Positions 45,561 to 55,729 of a stretch of 64,000 nt of DNA are shown piece by piece. Position numbers and translations under genes: made by a program. The notes beneath the pieces were generated by a model. That model was not told where the DNA came from, did no database searches, and saw only the letters and a program-made list of their open reading frames with translations. Location of the stretch: contig NW_020167522.1 of NCBI RefSeq assembly GCF_001641265.1, forward strand, positions 992,001-1,056,000, in the 5' to 3' direction. This DNA comes from Pseudogymnoascus destructans. Its lineage: Eukaryota > Ascomycota > Leotiomycetes > Thelebolales > Thelebolaceae. Within the stretch, counting starts at the first letter, position 1; each line of letters begins with the position of its first letter.

Positions 45561-45565
45561 CTAAG

Positions 45566-45698
45566 CAGTGGGAGCACGTGGTCACGTGATTATGCGTGCC
45601 TGTAGCTGTGAGCTGCAATCGTAACAATTAAAAATCGAATTGCGCATCACCAAAATAGCTCTCGCTAGATTCTCACATCTGGTGCACCCACCATTACA
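45566..45698 (-). mobile_element. LTR fragment sharing the family-A 5' end
   Basis: On the minus strand it begins at 45698 with TGTAATGGTGGGTGCACC, identical over about 34 bp to the start of the LTR-A copies at 6692, 6914 and 9406, then diverges (gagagctattttggtgatgc). Either a related LTR family or a diverged copy. It breaks into the second hAT pseudogene at codon level (RDNAS interrupted). Its far end is unclear. Confidence 0.65.
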
Positions 45699-46766
45699 AG
45701 AAGCGTTATCACGAGTGATAGTAAAAACTGCAGGAGTAATACCATAGTCGTCTGTAACAGCTATTAACTGCCCTGCAAGATATTCACCAGAATGGATTGG
45801 CTCTTGTAGCTCAATAACATCTAAGACTGTACATCGTAACTGCCACTTATCAGAGATCCAATGTGCTGTTACTGCAGCGTATTCAGAATAGTTGCGTGCA
45901 GACCAAGTATCAGTTGTTAAAGATATCCGTCCACCTTGTGCAGTATGCTGCTGTAATTCAAGTTGTAACCTTGCTTTATGAATGCAAAATATCCGTTGCA
46001 AGTCTTTTGCAATTGTCGTCCGTCCAATTACAAGTGTTGTTGGATTTAAATGGCTAACAAGCTGCCGGAAGGATAGCCTCTCAGATGTACGCAATGGTAG
46101 GTTATTAGACACAATAAATGAGAGTAGAAGCTCTCTAAATTTTGACGAATTTGGTGCATGGCTAGGTACTTTGCAAGGCTGGAAGAATGTAGCTGTAGTT
46201 GAAGAAGAAGGCTGTGTATCTCCGTCTTGAACATGCTTTTTCTGTTGAAGTGTATGATATCACTTGCAGTGGTAGTATAAGTCATCAAGTTGAGTTGAAC
46301 AACAGTTCACTGTAATATGTGTTGTATTGTTTTTCTGAGTGAAGCTATCTACGGAACTATTTGTGGGTGGTCCGCAACCCGATTCGGTTGGCGAGCCACA
46401 CGCCCAACCAATCAGTCTGAGCAACCTCCTCCTTCAACATTTTCTTATATTGTGCATGTATTGCTGGATGTTGTGTCTTTAAATGCTTCCAAAGATTACT
46501 CGTTGTCTGCATCTTTGTAGGTTGTGATGGTGTATATGTGCAATGTGGCTGCAAGCACTTAAATGATATTCTTAAAGGCGCATTATCAAGAATAGTACGA
46601 GAGTATAGACCCTTTGCAAAGAGGATTGAGTCAGAATCTGGTAACAGTTGGTCTTGAGGCTGTACAGGCATGCGTACAAGTGGTAGGGGCAAGAGTGGAT
46701 CTTGAGAGGCATTCTCATATTCGCTCGGGTCGCTAGGGGCGGCGGTGATAGCGAAGACTCGCTCAT
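45699..46766 (-). pseudogene. hAT transposase remnant (BED finger and core)
   Basis: Starts MSESSLSP, shifts frame, then NASQDPLLPLPLVRMPVQPQ and the BED finger CLQPHCTYT... NLWKHLKTQH. After more damage, the core resumes: ERLSFRQLVSHLNPTTLVIG, RISLTTDTWSARNYSEYAAV and VFTITRDNAS, ending at the LTR border. Similar to, but clearly diverged from, the hAT gene at 5502-6691. Non-functional. Confidence 0.82.
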
Positions 46767-46961
46767 CTTGACGATGGTAAGTATCACAGTAATATTCAAG
46801 TCATTGAAAGCTTCACTTTGCCTATGCTATAATTCTGTCTACATCCTTACCCCGCTCTCTTGGCTGTCTTGGCAACTACTCGAGTAGTACTCGAGTAGTT
46901 CAGATTTCTTCGAGTCAAGTACTACTCGAGTAATTCCTCGAGTAGTACTCGGGCAACACTG
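45699..46961 (-). mobile_element. Second hAT element, truncated
   Basis: Right terminus at 46961 reads CAGTGTTGCCCGAGTACT on the minus strand, the same CAGTGTT start as the first hAT, with a subterminal array of ctcgagtagtactcgag motifs (46875-46950). Coding remnants run to 45699, where an LTR end cuts the element. The other terminus is not found, so no target duplication can be read. Confidence 0.75.
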
Positions 46962-47012
46962 TAGGGAACGACTACCATTACTTCGCCCTCATATATAATA
47001 TTGAAATATATA

Positions 47013-48857
47013 ACGTGCATGTATAACGAAAGTGCCAAACAAGCGAAAGTGCCAAAATATCGCGACTACCCCATAAGAATTGCGATAAATCCACCACAAC
47101 AATATAAATTAATTAAAACTACTCGGAGTCCTCTTCCTCAGACCTGTCTATTACAATCTGACAAGTGCGCGCATTGTGTCCAGTCTCACCACACTTGCCA
47201 CAGCGACGTGCATGGGTTTCTTCCCTTGGCTTCCGACCACTACTTGCCCTTATTTCTTGCTCTACTTGCTGCACAACGTCCCTCTCGTCCTGTAGCTCCT
47301 GTGCTACCTGTTGACTAAGTGATCCTCCTTGCTGTAGTCGTGTTTTTTTAGCTCTCCGGCACTTGCTTAGCACTTCATTTGCCTGTCGCAGGTTTTGGTT
47401 CTCTGCTTTTAACAATGCTAATTGATGCATTATTTGCGATGCACCCTTTGTAAACTGGTCAACAGCTGCATAGATTGAGGTTGGAGAGCTATTTTGATGA
47501 TTAATGAAAGTAGACTGTGATACAGCTTCAGTTGGGTTATTTGGTGTCTGAGAAACCCATGGTTGAGCGGTGTTTGGGCGAGAGGTTGGAGGTGTTGGCG
47601 TCTTAAACCTAAGGTCAAGTGTAGATATTACACTCTTAGGGCTAAATGGAAGAAGCCCAGCACCTCGGAACCCTCCCTGAATATTGCTTTCTGTCATTGC
47701 AATGTTAAATGCAGCGTGGAAGGCAGGAAAGAAGTCATCCTTAGTAATGTGAATAATATGAGCCCGCATCATATCTTCAATTTGCCGACCGTAAGCTCTC
47801 TTTAATGGGCCAAAACAGCCAACATCAAGTGGTTAGAGTATATGGGAAGAGTGAGCAGGCATACAAAGCGTAATAATGTTGTGTTCTTTGCAGTACTCCT
47901 CAAACTTGTCTGAGTGGTGGCTCTCATGACCATCAAGGACTAACAAGCGATAACCACCAACACTCCGGGGCTTTGTGTGCTTCTCAAAATGCTGAATCCA
48001 ATCCATACCTCTCTCGTTTGTAGTCCAGCCATTTGCAGTAACAGCGATTACCCAATCTGCTGGAAATCCGCTATTCTCATACCAAGATGCAAGGTGGTTT
48101 TTACCTGCCACAATGACAAATGGCGGCACTGCCCAACCTTGAGAACTAACGCCTTGGATTACTGTAACCCATTCCCGATTGCCAGGCTGCACCTTTTTTG
48201 CCTTTGCCCACCCATCTGAGCTCGTTACTACCGTTGCGCTTGAGATGACGCCCATCATAAACCCAGTCTCATCAAAGTTGTAGATATCTGCATTGTTGAT
48301 GCCATACTTTAGAATTGTGTTCCATACAAGCTCAAACCAGCCACGAATGACTTCTGGATCTTCGCACTTAGCCCTCTGGTAGTCGTATTTTCGCTGGAAG
48401 CGTGTCCGGAGCTCTACATGGCGCTTAACAAAGTTTGAAGCCCAACGTGACCCGACGCGTGGCGCGTCGCGTGTTGCAAGTAGTCGATTTGCCATATCTT
48501 CAACAATAGATAACTGAGGAGGGAACCCTTTAGCAGCTAAGTCAAGTATATACTGAACAAGAACTGATTCCTCTAGGTTACTTAATTTCCGTAAGTTGGC
48601 TTGGATATCGCGTCGTGAAGGTACGCCTTGTAAACGGTGACGTAGCTTGCGGTGGTCTACGGAATAGATCCTAGCTGCAACTCGAAGGCGCAAATTTGGG
48701 TCGCTTTGCATAGCTTGGATAGCTAGCACTAATTTGCTTTCATCATTTTTATGGCGCATGTTTTGTTGTGGAGGAATTTAACATTTAGTTGGGGGGGTTG
48801 GTCGCCGCATGATTTTGGCACTTTCGCTTGTTTGGCACTTTCGTTATACATGCACGT
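47013..48857 (-). mobile_element. pogo-like (Tc1/mariner superfamily) element with 46-bp perfect TIRs
   Basis: 1845 bp. Inverted repeats at 47013-47058 and 48812-48857 are identical over 46 bp, starting ACGTGCATGTATAACG and containing two direct copies of CGAAAGTGCCAAA. Flanked by TA on both sides (47011-47012 and 48858-48859), the usual duplication of this superfamily. It holds one transposase gene on the minus strand with a single in-frame stop. The ends are complete, so it could be moved in trans. Confidence 0.9.
47119..48759 (-). pseudogene. pogo/CENP-B-type DDE transposase with zinc knuckle, one nonsense codon
   Basis: The frame is open over 546 codons except for TAA at 47833-47835 (codon 309), in HSSHIL-stop-PLDVGCFGPLK, where CAA (Gln) is expected; a C-to-T change in a CpA context would do this. 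Domains: a psq/HTH region (about 10-60), CENP-B-type HTH (about 65-130, LVQYILDLAAKGFPPQLSIV), and DDE_1 with NFDETGF and LLVLDGHESHHS. A helical, probably coiled-coil, stretch (ALLKAENQNLRQANEVLSKC) comes before a C-terminal CCHC zinc knuckle CGKCGETGHNARTC. All other parts look undamaged, so the stop is probably recent. Confidence 0.85.
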
Positions 48858-49102
48858 TATTTATATGCTATTTTATATTTAGCATGATATCCTAATAGAC
48901 TTTATGATAACTAAAATTTTGTCATTTTACCATACAAATTTACTAGCGAAATTGTATGGAGAAATAAAATAAAACGGAACTAATATAAGCCTCTACCAAC
49001 ACTTTTGATACTGCTCTAGTAGTTTATATAATACAGAAGGATTAAGCCGTAGCAGTTCAATTGAAAGCGATGCAGCAATTTTTAAATTTTTAAATTAAGT
49101 AC

Positions 49103-49129
49103 CTTTTACATACAAATTGTATGTAAAAG
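49103..49129. repeat. 12-bp perfect hairpin
   Basis: Arms cttttacataca (49103-49114) and its complement (49118-49129) around a 3-nt loop, in AT-rich DNA next to the pogo relic. Confidence 0.8.
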
Positions 49130-49178
49130 TACAACTACCCGCATTACCCGGGACACCGCGTTGCACGGTGACTTACGT

Positions 49179-49236
49179 TAATCGTCGTAACCAACTTTTC
49201 GCTTCGCTCAAGCGGAAAAGTTGGTTACGACGATTA
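49179..49236. repeat. 21-bp perfect hairpin with inner stem
   Basis: Arms 49179-49199 (taatcgtcgtaaccaacttt then t) and 49216-49236 are exact complements. The loop itself pairs 5 bp (cgctt/aagcg). It lies right beside the pogo relic. Origin unknown. Confidence 0.85.
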
Positions 49237-49440
49237 GTAGAACAAGGCGTTGTGGCAACTGTGGTGAGACCGGACATAATGCACGTACTTGTCAGATTAC
49301 AGTAGCGATATCTAGGGAAGAGGATTCCAAGTATCTTTAATTGATTTTAGGCATCGTGGTGGAATTATCTTCATATTTATTCCATCATCGCGAAATTTTG
49401 GCACATTCGCTAGTTTGGCACATTCGCTATACACATACGT
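49237..49440 (+). mobile_element. Relic of the pogo-like family (3' end)
   Basis: Carries the last codons of the same transposase on the plus strand, GNCGETGHNARTCQI (zinc knuckle), then EEDSK and a stop, and ends with a diverged TIR (ttttggcacattcgctagtt, then a second gcacattcgct copy, ending cacatacgt) at 49440 followed by TA. About 200 bp survive; the 5' part is gone. Oriented opposite to the full element at 47013-48857. Confidence 0.8.
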
Positions 49441-49632
49441 TACGGTCAATTACAGGGTCTAATTTTCATTTATCGTTCTTTTTTACTAGCTTACATGGTA
49501 TACGACTCTTTTACCCAATTAATGAACTATCTACTGGGCCTACGTACTATTTGTAGACCGGCTCCTGAAACTAGCTCAGGCCTGAGGGTTGAGCTAGGCG
49601 ATCTGCCCGTCTCAAACGCCCGGCTTCAGAGC

Positions 49633-49727
49633 TGGCGCTGATCCTTTACACCCAGCTTCTATGAAGCTAGTGCTAATCCTACGCCCGGTTTCTACGAGGC
49701 TGATGCCGATCCTACGCCCAGCTTTGA
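49633..49727 (+). repeat. Degenerate tandem repeat, about 39-bp period
   Basis: Repeated theme gctgatcctacgcccagctt followed by ctacgaggct, at least two and a half copies with many substitutions. Confidence 0.6.
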
Positions 49728-49974
49728 GTCTGCCCTACACCTGGCGTATATGGCAGCCCTACGCCACCTACGTGGTGGCTTAGGTCTCGGTCCGATTAGG
49801 GGCCGGTATTACAATATATCCACACTTGACAGCCTCGCCCCTGACCTCCTTCACAGTGAAACGATCCTCTTCAACATCCAGCTCGTCACACAAAATACTA
49901 TAAGTAAATAAAATAAGAATGTATAAATGACTATTCAGACGTTGGACAATAAAGCGACAGTTCACGTCTAAACA

Positions 49975-51565
49975 ATGAGTGTGCTAATTATTTGTGCTAT
50001 ATTATTATTTTTAATCTTTTTTATTTTTTTCGGCCAGTCTCCAAAACTTAGACGTAATGGAAAGCCATTAAGGTATGTACGTATTATTATATCCTAGAAG
50101 TCCCTATTTCTTCTCTGGGTTGATGGTTAGACAATGAAATCTCTGCTGATTCCAATCTAGGAAACCTTTGGACACGTTGCCTTTCGCTGGCAACGTATTC
50201 CGTTTCTTTCAGAACCGACAGGATCTTTTTTCCTGGTTTACAAGTTGCGAGCGGTCATTTGGCTTTGAAACATTCCAGATCTCAGTCCCGACTTTACCAC
50301 CGGGCGTGGTTATTAATGATCCCAAAAATCTGGACTTCGTATTCAGAAATGACGCCACATTCGGCAAAGGCGAATTTTTCAAATCCAGATCTTCGGATCT
50401 CTTTGGCCACGGAATCATCAATGCCGATGGGGAATTATGGAAAGTTCAGCGCAAAGCAGGACTTCAGTTCTTAAATAATGCGAATCTCAAGGTACTCGCA
50501 GAGGTTGCTCTGCCGCGTGACCTACATACGACCGTCAGAGAACTCTACGACATGGATATAAACAAGCCGGTTGACTTGGAGAGGGTGCTCTTATCACTCA
50601 CCACCAATTTGATGGGCCGTATGGTGTACGGTATGGACATGAGCTCATCCCGAGACTTTTCGGAAGCTTTTGAGTACGCATCCAGTGCAACTGGCCGACG
50701 ATTCCAGCATCCGCTGTGGCGCGTGACGGAGCCCATCATTGCGCAGAAGATGAAGGAATCTCTTGCGACAGTGAAGAAGTTTGGCCAAGAGATCGTGGAA
50801 AATGCCGTGGCCAAGAGAAACAAGGAGGACGAAAAGGCAGATGGCAGACTCGCCGGGATATCCGGAAGCCTGATCAACGCGCTTCTTGACGCAATCCCGG
50901 ATCATCAAGTAGTGGCTGATGCCGCTCTTAGCTACCTTTCCGCCGGTCGAGATACGACTGCTCAAGGGCTCACATGGGGCTTCTACACTTTAATCCGACA
51001 CCCGCATGTTATCTCACTGATTCGACAAGAAATAGAAGCCGAAGGGGCCAAGGAGGCGCTTACAGCGGATCCCTGGGCAGATGACTATGAGGGTCTCCGT
51101 CCAAACTCTCTACCGTACACAACAGCAGTATTCTACGAAGTTCTCAGACTCTACCCACCGGTACCCTTTGAGATGAAGCAATGTCAAACAGATACAACAC
51201 TCCCAGATGGGACATTCCTGCCGAAATCTTCAATTATTCTTTGGTGCCCATGGGCTATAAACAGGTCAAAACGTATCTGGGGGGAGGACGCGGAAAAATT
51301 TCAACCAGAGCGTTGGCTGCAAGATGGGAAACTATTGATGAAAAGCCAGTCTGAATACCCGGTCTTCAATGGAGGCGCCCGAGTTTGCTTGGGAAAGAAA
51401 ATGGCAGAGTCAATATCTGTGATGGTGATTGCGAAGCTTGTTTTGTTCTTTGACTTTGAGGATTGCGAGGGATGCTACCGGTTCAGCAGGAATAGCCTTA
51501 CGCTCCCTATGAAAGGCGGGTTGCCTGTTTGGGCTCGTGCTAGAAGAGCTACAGCCGATATGTAA
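49975..51565 (+). CDS. Cytochrome P450 monooxygenase (microsomal; CYP52/CYP86/CYP704-like)
   Basis: Heme-thiolate oxygenase; sequence style suggests a fatty-acid or alkane hydroxylase, but the substrate is not known. Exons 49975-50072 and 50161-51565 give 500 aa; the 88-bp intron joins KPLR to KPLDTLPFAGN. The first exon encodes an ER anchor (MSVLIICAILLFLIFFIFF). Key motifs: oxygen-binding I-helix SAGRDTTAQGL (about residue 295), ExxR in YEVLRLYPPVPFE (about 360), PERW, and the heme loop FNGGARVCLGKKMAE with Cys442. Length is usual for a P450. It lies between transposon debris and RAD4 with no visible biosynthetic cluster. Confidence 0.88.
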
Positions 51566-51603
51566 ACTGGGTTATTGTATTATTCAGATATATAAATCAT
51601 ATT

Positions 51604-54006
51604 TCACTCAGGAACGAAACCTCTGCCCTCATCTTCCGGGAAGAAACCACCTGCTTCATCCATATCATACTCTTCGCTCTGCATACCTTCGTCGTCGTCC
51701 TGTATATACTCATCCTCCTTTTCCTCTCCCTCAATCTCATACGCATCAACGCGCTCCTTGATCCTCAGACCAACCATAAACCGCTTCCACATCCGTAAAG
51801 CGGCCATCGAGCGCCGTTCTTCCTTCGCATGCCACTCGTCATCTTTGAAGCCCTGTACTACAGCCTCAACAGCCTCCTGGTATTCCGAGGCAATAACAAC
51901 TCCTTTGATGATAGCCGTACCCTGGCGCCCGCGAAATTCAAAACCAGTCACGGCATCTGAGTAGCTTATACCAAGAAGTCGAGCCGCCCGAGCGGCATCT
52001 GGGTATGGTAGGTGCACCCCCCCTTTGGGGACCATGCTCTCGACGTAAACATCTAAATTCCCATAAACGTTCTTTGGAACGCGCCCATCAACCACAGGGG
52101 GTGCTTCATACAACACCGTCTGGTCTTCAGTATATAGAGCTACATCACCCGTCTCTTCGTCATCATTCGCAATCCTCCTCGCCGCTCGCGATTTCATAGG
52201 CTGCTCGCCAACCTTCACCTCCCTGCCGAGCCTGTACCAGCCATCTGCGCTCCTAACGGTCTTGACGTCGCCCCGCCGGAACACACTCTCAATCTTCTTC
52301 CCCTTTCCACCCGCAGAGTTGGCATCGCGTCCAGAAGCCACTTTCCCAATCTCATGTGGGTCCACGAGCACTTCATTACGTCGCAAATCACGCTCAAGAA
52401 CATATCGCGGGTGGCCTTTGAAATCAGCTATGCTCGTCGGCATCGGCTCTCTACCTTCGATGGTTTGAAGCTCGATGTCTTCGATCTGATCTAGGTCTGT
52501 TTTAAACCCTCTCGAGTAGAACTTCATTGTTCGACGCAGCCATTTTAACCCCCCATCTGTGGATTCCACGCGGGTTTTACGAACCTTGGCGGAGTACCAC
52601 TTGGTATACCGACAAGTGACGTCGCGAACGGCTCCATCCTCTTCAAAGGCAAAAACATAAGTCATTGTGTTCTCGGCATCTGCCGCTGGTGGTTCGAAAA
52701 CAGAAGGTTTATTGATGGTTCCTGTGACAAGGGGGTCGACTGGCATCCACTTTTGATGCGCTTCATCCAGGACTTCAACCCAGAATACTGGATATGGAGA
52801 TTCGATATTCCGTCTCTGCTTGGGTTTCGGGGGAGGAGGCCGCCGCGGAGGTGTTGCGTCGGGAATGTGAAAGTCTGCAGCGTTTGGGTGGCCGACTCGT
52901 CTGCGTGCGGAGAATGGCGCGCCGGAGGCTCGGCTCGCGAAAGAAGAGGTCGGACTAGCTATGTTCATGGCTTCGCTGTCACTAGTGGGTGTAGTTGGTG
53001 TTACAGGCCTGAGGGTGGAAATGCCCTGAGGTGGAGGTCTTGTTTTTGTCGATGATGCGTTGATAGGAAGTAACTGAAGAGAGCATACCAATCGCACGTC
53101 GAGGCCAGCGCCACGCAAGAGCGCACAATATAACTGTGCCCCAGTATCACGAGAACCCTCCATATTCTTCGCCGCGAGCTTAAAGTCTGACTTATCAAGG
53201 ACACGGTCAGCATCCGGGGGAAGAATAAAGTCTGAAATCCGCCCGTCTTCGTCCCAGTACGCTCGCCTCATTCCCCTCGACGTGATTTTAAAATTGGTCA
53301 ACCAGATGTTCCCAGCGATCTCCAATCCCTTCTTTATCGACTCTGCCCTGCGGAACTGCGTCCACCCGGGCTTCGTTTTGAACCACTGACGGTCTTTCTC
53401 ACGCAGAAGAGGCTTAAGAATGCTTTGAACTTCTGCATCATTGCACCACTCGTTCCGTCGCTCTACGTATCGAGACAGACATAGTAGGTGCATTTTATGA
53501 GTCATTAAATGTGCAGCGCGTTCTTCCTTCGTGTATGTCCGCCCTTTCTTCCTAGGCGTCCTCAGGGGCGCCTCGATCCGCTTGCTGAGGGTGAGGTCTA
53601 TATGTTGGTCGTCATCTCGTTCATCCCCACCAAGGCCAGGTTGAAAGGGGTCGGAATATAACTCAACATCCTCAAACGTAGCATCATCCGAGTCCGAGCC
53701 GGAGTCAGAGTTGTAGACTATTTGCGCTGCTGGCGGCAGGACATCTTCGAAAACTTCCTCTTGGCTCTCTTGCTCCTCCTCGATGTCCTCGTGGCGCTCT
53801 TCCCGCTTTTCCTGCTCCTCATCGAGATCCTCGCGGTGGCTTTCCAATGTTTGCCTTGTCCTCCTGCGCTTCGGTGGGCGGTCTATCGAGTCGTGGTCAT
53901 TCGAGAGAGCCTCCGATATCATATCCTGGTATACCTCGGGGATGTGACTCACGGCTGCGCCGGATCGTGCAGCAGCGCCTCCACGAGTTGCATTACGCCT
54001 GGCCAT
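51604..54006 (-). CDS. RAD4: DNA repair protein Rad4 (XPC homologue)
   Basis: Damage-recognition factor of global-genome nucleotide excision repair. 800 aa, no intron. An acidic/basic disordered N-terminus (RPPKRRRTRQ, EEQEKREERHEDIEEEQE) is followed by the transglutaminase-like domain (YWDEDGRISDFI, GSRDTGAQLYCALLRGAGLD, YPVFWVEVLDEAHQKWMPVD) and then the three beta-hairpin domains: FKGHPRYVLERDLRRNEVL (BHD1), VPKNVYGNLDVYVESMVPKG (BHD2/3) and AARAARLLGISYSDAVTGFE. The end is acidic. The TGL domain lacks catalytic residues in all family members. It shares its 3' side with the P450 (38 bp between stops) and diverges from the gene at 54482. Confidence 0.94.
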   Translation of the reverse strand: MARRNATRGGAAARSGAAVSHIPEVYQDMISEALSNDHDSIDRPPKRRRTRQTLESHREDLDEEQEKREERHEDIEEEQESQEEVFEDVLPPAAQIVYNSDSGSDSDDATFEDVELYSDPFQPGLGGDERDDDQHIDLTLSKRIEAPLRTPRKKGRTYTKEERAAHLMTHKMHLLCLSRYVERRNEWCNDAEVQSILKPLLREKDRQWFKTKPGWTQFRRAESIKKGLEIAGNIWLTNFKITSRGMRRAYWDEDGRISDFILPPDADRVLDKSDFKLAAKNMEGSRDTGAQLYCALLRGAGLDVRLVCSLQLLPINASSTKTRPPPQGISTLRPVTPTTPTSDSEAMNIASPTSSFASRASGAPFSARRRVGHPNAADFHIPDATPPRRPPPPKPKQRRNIESPYPVFWVEVLDEAHQKWMPVDPLVTGTINKPSVFEPPAADAENTMTYVFAFEEDGAVRDVTCRYTKWYSAKVRKTRVESTDGGLKWLRRTMKFYSRGFKTDLDQIEDIELQTIEGREPMPTSIADFKGHPRYVLERDLRRNEVLVDPHEIGKVASGRDANSAGGKGKKIESVFRRGDVKTVRSADGWYRLGREVKVGEQPMKSRAARRIANDDEETGDVALYTEDQTVLYEAPPVVDGRVPKNVYGNLDVYVESMVPKGGVHLPYPDAARAARLLGISYSDAVTGFEFRGRQGTAIIKGVVIASEYQEAVEAVVQGFKDDEWHAKEERRSMAALRMWKRFMVGLRIKERVDAYEIEGEEKEDEYIQDDDEGMQSEEYDMDEAGGFFPEDEGRGFVPE

Positions 54007-54481
54007 TGTGAGGGTAAAGTATATCGACTTGCAGCGTCTTCATAAGCTCGTTCAACCTTCTGGTACACCTGTTGACCTGTGCGCTCTCATCTTCGAGTTT
54101 GAGTCAGCCACAGCGTGGATCAGGGCCGCGTGTATATCGCTGGGTTTTATATCAAGTCCAGCCTGCGCAATCTGTAGCAAGCTAGTTCATTATATCAAAA
54201 ATGATTCCAAGACCAAGCGAGAGACAGCAACCCATGGGACTCGATTGTCAGGGTTCCGAATATATATTTCCCCCGCTGCCTGCCTGGATATGACGTCGGA
54301 CTTGGCCCGTCGCTTAATTACCTCAAGTACCAACGCGTCTCCCAAACCCCCAAACCAGCGACGCGACTGGCGTCTACGAAGAAATAACGATTTTGCTACG
54401 ACTTGGGGATGCGCTTCTTGGAAACGAGTTATACGCGATAAATTATCTATATACCCGGGCAAGATATCGGAAGCTTCGAAT
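54007..54481. promoter_or_regulatory. Divergent upstream region, RAD4 / low-complexity gene
   Basis: 475 bp. A frame continuous with the plus-strand gene is open throughout but lacks coding character, so it is treated as leader. No repeat seen. Confidence 0.45.
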
Positions 54482-55729
54482 ATGCCACCACAAACGAGAG
54501 CCGCACGAGCAAATCCTCCTCCTGGTAGGGTCTACGAATCGCCACGACTACCAGCCCAACAAGTCAAATTCCAGCCACGACGACAGAAGGTCTACGGGCG
54601 ACACAGCTTGGGGGAGGTGAAACGGAAGAAGCAGGAGACGTTAACACAGATTGGATTTGTCAACCTGTTGACCGATAAGGAAATCGATGAGGAGATTGAG
54701 ACATACGAGAGGGAGGGGAAGACTCGAAGGAAGACGTTGACGCCTTCGTCCAAGTTTTATACGCAGACGCTTACGCAGCTGGATTTTGATTCTATGGCGA
54801 AAGTCAAGTGTAGGGATGCTGAGGTCGATGATGAAGATGAAGATGAGGAGGAGGAGGGGGAGCAGGAGCAGGAGAAGGAGCAAGCGCAGCAGGAGTCCTC
54901 CCCGGACAAAACCACCAAACCCTCACCATCCCAGGCGGCCACCACCCCAATGCCCCCCCCCAAAACCCCAACCCGAAAACGCACCCTCGAAGTGCCCTCC
55001 TCCCTCTCCCCCGCCACCCCGCTCTCCTCGCAAAGCATCACACACGGACTACGGATGCACGACCAGCCGTCGCCCCTTGGACGGCGCATCGGAAATACCA
55101 ATCTCAACGTGCACACCTCGCCCATACCGTCCTCACCGAGCAAGTTGTCGCTCCCTCACCAATCCCAGATCTCCACCCAGGCAATCACGCAAGACTCACC
55201 ACTCTCCCGCGTCCCGGACTCGAGCCCGTTTCGCCCACGACACATGACGCAGTCGACGCAGTCGACGCAGTCTCCCACTGCGCAGGTACTATCTGAATTC
55301 ACAGCCGCCTCGACGCCGACGCCGCCGCCGCCGCGGAGGGTCGCGAAGACGGAGATCGCAGACTCAGACGCCGATTCTGAAGCCGACCTAGACAACTTAG
55401 ACAACGACGATGAGGAGGGTGAGGAGGAAGAGGACGACGACTGCCTCGCCCCCCTACCGCCGCGCACACAACCACAACCACCCATCCAAGTCCCAAGCAG
55501 CCCCGACGCACTACTGCGACGCAGATGGGCAGTGACGAGTAGCAGTCCCCCACCGCGGCCGGGACTGGCGGTGAAAGAGACGGTGTTTGGGGAGGAGGTG
55601 GATGAGCTGGGGAGTCAGTGGACGAGGAGTCAGTTGTTGCCGGGGAGTTTGGGGATGGATAGTTTGCTTGCTTTGCCGCCTGGATGGGGGGAGGGGGGGG
55701 GTGGGAGTGAAGGGGGGGGGTGGGAGTGA
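54482..55729 (+). CDS. Hypothetical low-complexity, probably nuclear protein
   Basis: 415 aa, one exon, not a family I recognise. The first 110 residues look conserved: MPPQTRAARANPPPGRVYES, KVYGRHSLGEVKRKKQETLT, TQIGFVNLLTDKEIDEEIET and TPSSKFYTQTLTQLDF, with a repeated LTQxxF motif. The rest alternates acidic runs (EVDDEDEDEEEEGEQEQEKE, NDDEEGEEEEDDD) with Pro/Ser/Thr-rich DNA-repair-scaffold-like disorder and SP/TP sites. It ends at a TGA inside a G-rich minisatellite, so the C-terminal Gly-rich residues (GWGEGGGGSEGGGWE) depend on the repeat. The start is the ATG at 54482; the frame is open upstream to 54008. Divergent from RAD4. Confidence 0.65.
   Translation: MPPQTRAARANPPPGRVYESPRLPAQQVKFQPRRQKVYGRHSLGEVKRKKQETLTQIGFVNLLTDKEIDEEIETYEREGKTRRKTLTPSSKFYTQTLTQLDFDSMAKVKCRDAEVDDEDEDEEEEGEQEQEKEQAQQESSPDKTTKPSPSQAATTPMPPPKTPTRKRTLEVPSSLSPATPLSSQSITHGLRMHDQPSPLGRRIGNTNLNVHTSPIPSSPSKLSLPHQSQISTQAITQDSPLSRVPDSSPFRPRHMTQSTQSTQSPTAQVLSEFTAASTPTPPPPRRVAKTEIADSDADSEADLDNLDNDDEEGEEEEDDDCLAPLPPRTQPQPPIQVPSSPDALLRRRWAVTSSSPPPRPGLAVKETVFGEEVDELGSQWTRSQLLPGSLGMDSLLALPPGWGEGGGGSEGGGWE

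Larger units (their letters stand above)
48858..49974. other. Mobile-element debris upstream of the P450 gene
   Basis: Contains two hairpins (49103-49129 and 49179-49236), a relic of the pogo family (49237-49440) and a degenerate GC-richer tandem repeat (49633-49727). The last 200 bp lead into the P450 gene. No intact gene. Confidence 0.6.

Noticed and set aside
49975..55729. Secondary-metabolite cluster around the P450
   Set aside because: No synthase, terpene cyclase, other tailoring enzyme or regulator lies nearby; neighbours are RAD4 and transposon debris.
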